DNA from: Desulfotignum sp032250905
Lineage (GTDB): Bacteria; Desulfobacterota; Desulfobacteria; Desulfobacterales; Desulfobacteraceae
DNA: 25,482 nt
Direction of reading: 5' to 3'
Assembly (NCBI GenBank): GCA_032250905.1
Contig: JAVVEQ010000049.1
Span: 1-25,482, forward strand
Within the stretch, counting starts at the first letter, position 1. Each line of letters begins with the position of its first letter. The notes under the pieces are model-generated. The model was not told the origin of the DNA. It ran no database searches and saw nothing but the letters and a program-made list of their open reading frames with translations. Made by a program: the position numbers and the translations under genes. This document shows positions 7,453 through 14,203 of the stretch, one piece after another.

Positions 7453-8321
7453 AACTGGCGGTCTGTTTCAAGACAATTCATGATTATGCCATGGTGCCGC
7501 CCGAAGACTGGCAGATGACCGGCCGTTACACCGCAGATCCGGGACCTGTCCGGCAGGTGTTCAACTGCTATGAGGAAAGCGCACTGGAAATGGCCCTGGC
7601 TCTGGGGAATTCTCCGCTGTCATCCGGCCCGGCTTCAAAAAATGCAGTCTTGACCGATTCAGGAGATGCCGCCGGACCCCCGTTGCGAGTAGAACGGACC
7701 GCCCTTACCGTGGATGACAACCGTGCCGATCTTTTTCTGCGTCATCTTATTGCTGTGGGGTATGACCGCGCGGTGCGGGTGGCACCGGATAGAGATCTCG
7801 ATTTTTCTCCCCGGACCGTGGCGGCGACACTGGCGACCTGGATTACCGGATCAGACCCTCCGGATCTGATGATTTTCGGACCCAGGGGCGGGGCAGGGGA
7901 GCATTGCCAGACCGGGCCGCTGGTGGCTGAAATGCTGGGATGGCCCTGCCTGATGTCGGTTGCAGCACTGGCGTTTGATGATAGCAGGCGGCTCAGGGTT
8001 ACCTGCAGGAAGGACCGTTCCTGCCGTATCCATGTGGTGGAACCGCCCCTGGTTCTGGTGACCGGCATTGCTACGGAAACCAACCGTCTGCGGATCCCCA
8101 CCCTGAAGCAGAAGCTGGATGCCCGCAACAGGTCGGTACAGGTATTGTCCCTGGCTGACCTGGATCTGTCCCGCTTTGATTCCGGAGACAAAGCTTCTTC
8201 TACGGACCTGGTGGGTGTTCCAAAATCACACCGGACCTGTACCATGATCCATGGAGACAGCCCTCAGGAAAAAGCGCAGGTGCTGGCAGACACCTACCTG
8301 AAACCGGAGCAGGTGCCGTGA
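7449..8321 (+). CDS. etfB: Electron transfer flavoprotein beta subunit, YgcR-like
   Basis: This is the smaller ETF subunit, which pairs with the next gene's product to carry electrons between flavin dehydrogenases and a quinone or other acceptor. It starts MKLAVCFKTI and keeps the NCYEESALEMALAL element (usually N-x-D/E-x-x-ALE). The nucleotide-binding loop region at residues 143-157 reads GPRGGAG followed by QTGPLVAEMLGWP. The second core element is ETNRLRIPTLKQKLDA. Between about residues 54 and 80 it carries an extra Ser/Pro/Gly-rich stretch not usual in EtfB. The 290-residue length is above the family's usual 250-265. The ATG lies in a 4-nt overlap with the preceding FAD gene. Position and partner match ygcR/ygcQ of E. 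coli. Confidence 0.88.
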   Translation: MKLAVCFKTIHDYAMVPPEDWQMTGRYTADPGPVRQVFNCYEESALEMALALGNSPLSSGPASKNAVLTDSGDAAGPPLRVERTALTVDDNRADLFLRHLIAVGYDRAVRVAPDRDLDFSPRTVAATLATWITGSDPPDLMIFGPRGGAGEHCQTGPLVAEMLGWPCLMSVAALAFDDSRRLRVTCRKDRSCRIHVVEPPLVLVTGIATETNRLRIPTLKQKLDARNRSVQVLSLADLDLSRFDSGDKASSTDLVGVPKSHRTCTMIHGDSPQEKAQVLADTYLKPEQVP

Positions 8322-9289
8322 AAGCGCTGGCAGTCCTGACCGGCGATGGTCACGAGATCCGGTCCCGGGCCTCGGACATGGTTCCGTTGCTGTCATCTTT
8401 GGCAGAGTCCCTGTCAGATCTGGAACTGTGTATGATCTATACCGGATCCGTACCGGACCGATTTCCTGAATGGCCGATGGCCCTGTCCCGGGTGCACAGG
8501 ATCCAGCTGCCGGATGCCGGGGTGCCGGACCCGTTGCTGGATTTTATTTCAGACATGGCTGAAACCTGTCCCAAAAATCTTTACCTGTTTGACGGAACCG
8601 ATATCGGGGACTGCCTGGCGGCACGGCTGGGATACCGGCTTGCCGGATCCAGCTGCCTGCAGGTTCAGACCTGCCGGATGACGGATGAAAAAAACCTGAC
8701 CTCCTGGCGGCTGGCCTGTGGGGGGCACCTGCTGGCCCGCACGGTCCTGGAAAAGTTTCCCTGGTGCCTTTCAGCAGCGGCTACACCAGGGACGGCACTG
8801 GGATGGACCGGTGATTCCGGATGTCCGGTGACAGACCATCCGGCAGCAGCCATGCCGGTGCAGTCTTGGGTGATCTCCTCCGTGAGTGTTCCGGTGGAGA
8901 CGGATAGCCCCCTGACCGGGGCGGACCGGATTCTGGTCCTGGGAAACGGGGTGGGATCCAGAGAGAACCTGGCCCGCATGAACCCGGTGGCAGAGGCGCT
9001 GGGAGCACAGATCGGCGCCACCCGGCCAGTGGTCATGAACGGATGGCTGCCCATGGCCCGGCTTATCGGCGTGTCCGGTACCATGGTGGCACCGTCTCTG
9101 TGCATTGTGGCCGGTGCATCCGGCACCGGTGCCTTTTGTGCCGGGATCCGGCAGGCAGAGTGTATCGTTGCCATCAACACCGACCCGGACGCCCCGGTGT
9201 TTGAGACAGCGGATGTGGGCATTGTGGATGACCTGGTGCCGGTGCTCCTGGCTCTGGAAACGCTGATCCGGAAAAAGGAGTCATCGTGA
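8318..9289 (+). CDS. etfA: Electron transfer flavoprotein alpha subunit, YgcQ-like
   Basis: The C-terminal FAD domain is well preserved. GATRPVVMNGWLP corresponds to the usual GASR-x-x-V-D-x-GW. It is followed by IGVSGTMVAPSLCIVAGASG and then VAINTDPDAPVFETADVGIV at about residues 284-303. This indicates a real FAD-binding EtfA. The N-terminal half is divergent, as is common. The start is GTG at 8318, overlapping the etfB stop (GTGA), so the two are translationally coupled. The next flavoprotein overlaps its stop in the same way. Whether this ETF bifurcates electrons cannot be decided from motifs I can verify by eye. Confidence 0.88.
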   Translation: MKALAVLTGDGHEIRSRASDMVPLLSSLAESLSDLELCMIYTGSVPDRFPEWPMALSRVHRIQLPDAGVPDPLLDFISDMAETCPKNLYLFDGTDIGDCLAARLGYRLAGSSCLQVQTCRMTDEKNLTSWRLACGGHLLARTVLEKFPWCLSAAATPGTALGWTGDSGCPVTDHPAAAMPVQSWVISSVSVPVETDSPLTGADRILVLGNGVGSRENLARMNPVAEALGAQIGATRPVVMNGWLPMARLIGVSGTMVAPSLCIVAGASGTGAFCAGIRQAECIVAINTDPDAPVFETADVGIVDDLVPVLLALETLIRKKESS

Positions 9290-10602
9290 CCTGCCTGATC
9301 CAGCCGTTTGATCCGTCCCGGCATGCGGATTTTCTAATGGATGAATCCATGCGGTCCGGCCGGGCCGAGAGCATCTCCTTTCCCAAAGAGGAAAATGACG
9401 TGCGGCAGGTCCTGGAAACCCTCAGGGCGCGGCGGATTCCCGTCACGATCCAGGGAAGCCTCACCGGCATTGCCGGGGATGGGGTCCCCTCGGGCGGCCA
9501 TGTCCTGAACCTGTCTGCCATGAACCGGATCATCGGCATGGGCAGGGATACCCGAGGACACTACTGTCTGCGGATACAACCCGGGGTGTCCCTGGCGGGA
9601 CTTCGGCAACAGGTGGCGACCCGGCGATTTGAACAGGCCCGGGAATGGGATTCCTCCTCCCTGGCTGAACTGGCCCGGTTTAAACAAGAGGCGGGTTCAT
9701 GGTTCTGGCCCCCGGATCCCACCGAAGACACCGCATCCATCGGCGGCATGGCCGCCACCAATGCACGGGGGCTCTGTGTCCATGCCTATGGACTGGCGCG
9801 GCAGCATATCCAGAGGGTGCAGTGGATGGATTGTCTGGGAATTTGTCGTGTGTTTGACCGGGGGGAGGATCTGAATTTTTTCACTGACTGGAAAAAGTCA
9901 CCGGTGGTGATCACGGAACTGACCTTGAGACTGTTGCCGGAGCCGATCTGCATGTGGGGTATTGTGTTTTTTTTTCCGGCAACCGCACCTGCGGCCGCAT
10001 TTATTGAAACCCTGGATTCAATAAAAGGGACGGCCACTGCGGATTCCCGGCTCGCATCCGTGGAAGTCCTGGACCAAAAATCCCTTGAGATCATTGACCA
10101 TTTCAAGGAAAATCATCCCTCGTTCAGGCACCTCCCGCATGTCGACAAAACCGCCGGCATGGCCGTATATCTGGAACTGCATGGTGAAGATGAAACAGCC
10201 ATGGCTGAACTGGCGGTACAGCTCATGGATGCCGTGCATGAGAACGAAGGGGATCCGGATGCATCCCTGGCCGCGACCACCCGGGGTGATCTGTCCCGGC
10301 TCCGGCTGTTCAGAAAAGCCGCCCCCCATGCAGCCAATTTTTTGACCGCCCGGGCCCGGCAGACCGATGACCGGATCACCCGGCTGGGATATGACTGGAT
10401 ACAGTCGTGGCCTTCACTGGATGAACAGTTTAAACGCATTGAATCAGACATGACAGGTGCCGGAGTGACCGGCGCGGTTTACGGTCATGCTCTGGACCAG
10501 TGCCTGCACGTGAACCTGCTGCCCTGTGATTATCCCACGTACCGGGCAGGAAAGCAGTTGATCCGGCAATGGTCACAGACGGCAGGCAAAGGTCCCCTGT
10601 AA
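9286..10602 (+). CDS. Reduced GlcD-like FAD-binding oxidoreductase
   Basis: The N-terminal half is a PCMH-type FAD domain. It shows FPKEENDVRQVLETL, then IPVTIQGSLTGIAGDGVPSG near residues 52-70, and later PPDPTEDTASIGGMAATNARG near residues 142-163. Two conserved parts are missing or altered. The GSEGTLG-I flavin loop is replaced around residues 198-210 by FTDWKKSPVVITELTL, with the preceding segment shortened. The protein also stops soon after HVNLLPCDYPTYRAGKQL, so the usual last 60 or so residues with EHG-x-G are absent. The total of 438 is short for the family. The GTG start at 9286 has a strong AAAGGAG and overlaps the etfA stop. It could be an active dehydrogenase with altered flavin contacts or a GlcE-like subunit that no longer binds FAD. 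Confidence 0.83.
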   Translation: MTCLIQPFDPSRHADFLMDESMRSGRAESISFPKEENDVRQVLETLRARRIPVTIQGSLTGIAGDGVPSGGHVLNLSAMNRIIGMGRDTRGHYCLRIQPGVSLAGLRQQVATRRFEQAREWDSSSLAELARFKQEAGSWFWPPDPTEDTASIGGMAATNARGLCVHAYGLARQHIQRVQWMDCLGICRVFDRGEDLNFFTDWKKSPVVITELTLRLLPEPICMWGIVFFFPATAPAAAFIETLDSIKGTATADSRLASVEVLDQKSLEIIDHFKENHPSFRHLPHVDKTAGMAVYLELHGEDETAMAELAVQLMDAVHENEGDPDASLAATTRGDLSRLRLFRKAAPHAANFLTARARQTDDRITRLGYDWIQSWPSLDEQFKRIESDMTGAGVTGAVYGHALDQCLHVNLLPCDYPTYRAGKQLIRQWSQTAGKGPL

Positions 10603-10642
10603 AAAACAAATAGAAAACCATGGTGGAATGGAAATTTAAGTC

Positions 10643-12106
10643 ATGACTGAATCCTATCTGATGGGCGTGGACGTTGGCACCCAGAGTGCCAAAGTGGTGA
10701 TTTTCGATCTGACCGGGCATGTTGTCTGCCAGGCAGACTATCCCTTGAAACCCATGCTGATTCCAGGCCCGCAGCTGGCCATTCACCCGGATGACGATTT
10801 GTGGCATGCGTTGTCCCTGGCCTGCCGATCCGCCATGGACCGGTTTGAACACGACCTGAAAAAAAGTCCGGAACAGATACTGGCTATGGGCCTGTGCGTG
10901 ATCCGATGCTGTCTGGCCCTGGTCCGTGAAAACGGAGACCTCGCCTATCCGCTGATCTCCTGGATGGACAAGCGGATGAACACCCCTTATACCTGGGAAA
11001 AGGCATTCGGTGATGTCCGGTATGTCACCACCTCCTCCGGATACATCACCCATCGCCTGACCGGAGAACGCAAAGACACCTGTGCCAACTATATCGGGTA
11101 CTGGCCCATGGACATGGACACGTGGAACTGGAGCACCCGGGAGGATGATTTTTCACAAAATAACCTGACCCGGGATATGGTGTTTGATGTGATCAAACCC
11201 GGGGAGATCTTAGGCCGTGTCACAGATGCTGCCGCGGCCCTGACCGGACTGCCTGCAGGATTGCCCGTGGTGGCCACGGCTCATGACAAGGCGGTGGAGG
11301 CGCTGGGGGCCGGGACCCTGGAACCGGGGGTGGGGATGGTATCTCTGGGCACCTATATCGGCGGCATGGTTCACGGCAGAGAAAACAGAACCGATGCCCA
11401 GAATTTCTGGCCCTTTCCCGCGGCTGTGCCGTTCCAGTATCTCTACGAATGCATGGGAGTCCGCCGGGGGATGTGGACCGTGACCTGGTTCTGTGAGCAG
11501 TTCGGTGGCGATGTCAGGGAAAAGGCCGAGAAAAGCGGCCTGACCGTGGCGGAATGGTTCAACAGGGAGGCGGCCGGCGTTCCGGCCGGTTGTGAGGGTC
11601 TGGTGACCATCCATGACTGGGCCCCCCCAAAGGAGGCGGTATACAGAAAAGGGGTGATGTTCGGATTTGACGGCCGTCACACCCGGGCTCACATGTACCG
11701 TTCCATTCTGGAAGGGATCGCTTTGACCATGAAAAACCACATGGACCCCATGGCCAGAGAGCTGGGCCGGCCGTTTGACAGACTGGTGATCTCCGGGGGC
11801 GGTGCCAACGGCGATCTGTTCATGCAGATTTTTGCCGATGTTTTCGGGGTGCCTGTATACAGAAACAGGATCCGAAGTTCAGCTTCCGTGGGATGTGTCA
11901 TCAATGCGGGCGTGGCCGCAGGCGTATTTGACTCTTATGACACTGCCATAAAAAACATGGTGCATGTGGGAGAGGTGTTTATTCCGGACATGGCCTGTCA
12001 CCGGTTGTATAATGACTTGAACCAAAACGTGTACCAGACGGTAAACCCGCATTTTGATCCGGTGCTGGAACAGCTGGCCCGGCTGGTAGATGACCCGGGC
12101 CGATGA
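10643..12106 (+). CDS. FGGY-family carbohydrate kinase, YgcE-like position
   Basis: FGGY kinases phosphorylate sugars, polyols or related compounds with ATP. The N-terminal phosphate loop GVDVGTQSAK is at residues 8-17. The W107-x-D109 segment that usually holds the catalytic Asp and the ATAHDKAVEALGAG element are present. The C-terminal adenosine motif ISGGGANGDLF starts at 383. The region between the W-x-D element and the LTGE motif is only about 28 residues, shorter than in xylulose kinases. The total of 487 residues is close to what I recall for E. coli YgcE (about 492). Its ribosome-binding site is weak. The gene lies 40 bases after the second flavoprotein and closes the metabolic cluster. 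Substrate specificity cannot be read from the sequence. Confidence 0.88.
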   Translation: MTESYLMGVDVGTQSAKVVIFDLTGHVVCQADYPLKPMLIPGPQLAIHPDDDLWHALSLACRSAMDRFEHDLKKSPEQILAMGLCVIRCCLALVRENGDLAYPLISWMDKRMNTPYTWEKAFGDVRYVTTSSGYITHRLTGERKDTCANYIGYWPMDMDTWNWSTREDDFSQNNLTRDMVFDVIKPGEILGRVTDAAAALTGLPAGLPVVATAHDKAVEALGAGTLEPGVGMVSLGTYIGGMVHGRENRTDAQNFWPFPAAVPFQYLYECMGVRRGMWTVTWFCEQFGGDVREKAEKSGLTVAEWFNREAAGVPAGCEGLVTIHDWAPPKEAVYRKGVMFGFDGRHTRAHMYRSILEGIALTMKNHMDPMARELGRPFDRLVISGGGANGDLFMQIFADVFGVPVYRNRIRSSASVGCVINAGVAAGVFDSYDTAIKNMVHVGEVFIPDMACHRLYNDLNQNVYQTVNPHFDPVLEQLARLVDDPGR

Positions 12107-12166
12107 TCTGCCCCCTGAGAAAAGGGGTGAGAAAAAGGCCGAAAACACGGGGGAAAGTGAGGCATC

Positions 12167-12553
12167 ATGGGATCCAGTGAAAAAGGACCCGGTGAAAAAA
12201 AACTGGCCGCCCTGGAGCAGAAACTGGCAGAATTGGGTATCTGCAAAACCGATCTGGAGGAAAAATTTATCAGGGCCTCGGGCCGGGGCGGACAAAAGGT
12301 GAACAAATCCTCCTCAGCCGTGTTCATCCGCCACAAAGTCACCGGCCTGTCCGTAAAGGTGGGCAGGCACCGGTCCCAGCATTTGAACCGATTTCTGGCC
12401 CTGCGGGCGCTGGCGGAAAAAATCGAGGCGCATCAGGCCGGCCGGGATTCGGCCCAGACAGAACAGATTCAAAAAATCCGCCGCCAGAAACAGCGGCGGA
12501 AACGCAAAGCCCGCAGAAAGCTGACCGGCCCCAAAGTTGTCAAAGACGAATGA
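12167..12553 (+). CDS. Peptide chain release factor-like protein (GGQ domain only)
   Basis: The 128-residue protein consists of a class-I release-factor catalytic domain. It has GRGGQKVNKSSSAVF with GGQ at residues 41-43 and a preceding EKFIRASG. The C-terminus is very basic (KQRRKRKARRKLTGPK). No codon-recognition domain is present. The combination resembles ArfB/YaeJ and C12orf65-like rescue factors, which hydrolyse peptidyl-tRNA on stalled ribosomes, with the basic tail entering the mRNA channel. This family comparison is the basis of the call. The gene starts 60 bases after the kinase and may be the last of that transcript. Its 3' end overlaps the convergent DUF503 gene by 14 nt. Confidence 0.85.
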   Translation: MGSSEKGPGEKKLAALEQKLAELGICKTDLEEKFIRASGRGGQKVNKSSSAVFIRHKVTGLSVKVGRHRSQHLNRFLALRALAEKIEAHQAGRDSAQTEQIQKIRRQKQRRKRKARRKLTGPKVVKDE

Positions 12554-12827
12554 TTTCCATAGTTGTATCTGCAATCATGGCCAGTCCCATCTCATCCACG
12601 CCATTGAAAATTTTATCCACCTGAGAGTTAATCCGGGCTGGATCATTGCCCACGACGGCGAACCCGATCTCCGCCCATTCGTGGCTGTCGTTCAGGCTGG
12701 TTTCCGCCGCCGCAGCCCTGAACCGGTTCTGAATTCTGGCCACAATGGATCTGACGATGCTGCGCTTGGCCTTCAATGAATGGATACCAAACAGGCGCAG
12801 CCTGATCCGTCCGCATCCAACTACCAT
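12540..12827 (-). CDS. DUF503 (YlxP-like) protein
   Basis: This 95-residue protein shows the DUF503 features: an RIRLRLFGIHSLKAKRSIVRS start, the conserved R-x-x-NRFRAAAAETS, and then W-AEIGFAVVGND. Family members are small ferredoxin-like-fold proteins often found near infB/rbfA, and their role is poorly known. Here the gene is away from that locus. It is preceded at 9 bases by the tandem-domain gene on the same strand. AGGA at a suitable distance before its ATG overlaps the stop region of that gene, so the pair is probably co-transcribed. Confidence 0.9.
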   Translation of the reverse strand: MVVGCGRIRLRLFGIHSLKAKRSIVRSIVARIQNRFRAAAAETSLNDSHEWAEIGFAVVGNDPARINSQVDKIFNGVDEMGLAMIADTTMEIIRL

Positions 12828-12836
12828 GGAGAGATC

Positions 12837-13268
12837 CTAAAACGCCCCCAGCTGACAGGGCTTGATGCGTAGTTTGAGCTTTTCACAGGCAGCTCCCATA
12901 TCCAGGCGGCTGATTTTGAACTCTTTGGCAATATCCCAGCTGGTTTTGCAGGATATTCGACTGTCTTTTGCCGTATTTTCCAGGCGCTGCTTCAAATCGT
13001 CAGAGACCTCAATGTCTTTATCGGCAGGTCCGGATTCCGGGGAATGTCCGAAAAGCCCCAGCTGACACTGGACGAGGCGCAACTCCATCAAATCCATCTG
13101 AACACCGATTTCTGCGGGGGGAAGATTCAGATCAGAGGCGGCCCGGTGGGCTGCGGCACAGGTTATCTGGTTCTTATCCCTGAGTTTTTCCAATTTTTCC
13201 ACAACCACGGGATCCGTTGTCCGATCCGGATGCTTTTCAGCGTAATTGCCTTTATCTTCATGTGTCAT
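12837..13268 (-). CDS. Small protein with duplicated Cys-Gln-Leu-Gly-x-Phe domain, function unknown
   Basis: I do not recognise a named family. The 143-residue protein has two copies of one module at about residues 24-73 and 92-143. Each copy has I-T/S-C, then a helix-turn-helix-like stretch (AAAHRAASDLNLPPAEIG in copy 1, KTSWDIAKEFKISRLDMG in copy 2), then L-R-[LI]-x-x-CQLG-x-F. The first Cys (37, 107) and the CQLG Cys (68, 138) are 31 residues apart in both copies. The two Cys per copy and the HTH-like middle suggest a metal or redox-sensitive binding module, but this is inference. The start at 13268 is chosen over one at 13364 because GGAAAG precedes it and the upstream stretch is not protein-like. 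It is divergent from ppsR, 83 bases away. Confidence 0.8.
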   Translation of the reverse strand: MTHEDKGNYAEKHPDRTTDPVVVEKLEKLRDKNQITCAAAHRAASDLNLPPAEIGVQMDLMELRLVQCQLGLFGHSPESGPADKDIEVSDDLKQRLENTAKDSRISCKTSWDIAKEFKISRLDMGAACEKLKLRIKPCQLGAF

Positions 13269-13351
13269 GTTTGTCTTTCCAATGGTTTTGGGTTGGTGTA
13301 TACAAAGATGATTATAAAATAAAATCTTTGGACAATAAAGGGGATAATTCC

Positions 13352-14203
13352 ATGACACCCTCACTTTCCTCTTCTCAGTTTCAGGTGATCTATATCGCCT
13401 CCTGCGGAGAAGGGATCAATGCTTTCCACCTGGTGGAATCCACCTTGATCCAGTTTCCGGAAAATAAAATCACCATCGTCAAAGTGCCGCACATTCGGTC
13501 TGAAGTCCAGGTGGATGAACTTATCGATAAGGTCAAGGACATGGAGAGCATCATTGTGCATACCATTGTCAAGACAACGTTGCGGCAATACCTGACCCGC
13601 AAGGGAATGGAACATAAAATTGTGACCATTGATCTTATGGGACCGGTGTTGTCCAAGATCCAGACGTTTCTGAACCAGCCCCCCCTTGAAAAACCGGGGC
13701 TGTACCGGGAAAATCACCAGGTGGATCTCAAGCAGGTGTCTGCCATAGATTTCGCCCTGGCTCATGATGACGGATTGAACCCGGAAAGCCTGGATCAAGC
13801 GGAGATTATCCTGGTAGGGCTGTCCCGGGCCGGGAAAACCCCTTTGTCCATGTATATGGCTGTGCTGGGATGGAGGATGGCCAATGTGCCTTTCGTGCCC
13901 GGCGTCCCATTGCCCTCCATCCTGGAAGAGGTGGACCGGCGCCGGATTTTTGCATTGAATATCAATGCAAAACAACTTCTGTCACACCGTAAAATGAGGC
14001 AGGAAAGCTTAGGGGTGTCAGAAATGAAGTCTGCGTATTCTTCCAGAAAAAAAATCGAAGAGGAGATCCTGACCGCGCACCGGTATTACATTGCAAAGGG
14101 GTTCTCCATTATCGATATCAGCGACAAACCCATTGAAACCAGCGCCGAAGAAATCATTGAGATGATCACCCGGCGCTTCAAGGCAGCAGCTCACCTGAGT
14201 TGA
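13352..14203 (+). CDS. Pyruvate,phosphate dikinase regulatory protein (DUF299)
   Basis: This family both phosphorylates (with ADP as donor) and dephosphorylates a Thr next to the catalytic His of PPDK or PEP synthase, switching the enzyme off and on. The P-loop GLSRAGKTP is at residues 156-164. Other family elements are IYIASCGEGINA at the start, IVHTIVKTTLR, PGVPLPSILEEVD and IIDISDKPIETSAEEI near the end. The length of 283 is typical. AAAGGGGAT at 13337-13345 supports ATG 13352. It faces ppdK, its expected target, and the two genes overlap by 13 nt at their 3' ends. Confidence 0.93.
   Translation: MTPSLSSSQFQVIYIASCGEGINAFHLVESTLIQFPENKITIVKVPHIRSEVQVDELIDKVKDMESIIVHTIVKTTLRQYLTRKGMEHKIVTIDLMGPVLSKIQTFLNQPPLEKPGLYRENHQVDLKQVSAIDFALAHDDGLNPESLDQAEIILVGLSRAGKTPLSMYMAVLGWRMANVPFVPGVPLPSILEEVDRRRIFALNINAKQLLSHRKMRQESLGVSEMKSAYSSRKKIEEEILTAHRYYIAKGFSIIDISDKPIETSAEEIIEMITRRFKAAAHLS

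Noticed and set aside
10590..10642. Possible frameshift that would restore the missing C-terminus of the GlcD-like protein
   Set aside because: Only about 40 bases separate its stop from the kinase start, too few to hold the missing 60 or so residues in any frame.
13217..13351. N-terminal extension of the PPDK regulatory protein
   Set aside because: It would run back into the divergent gene's start. AAAGGGGAT and the conserved start favour 13352.
13269..13364. Longer start for the tandem CQLG protein
   Set aside because: The added residues are AT-rich non-coding sequence overlapping the ppsR ribosome-binding region. A good site precedes 13268.
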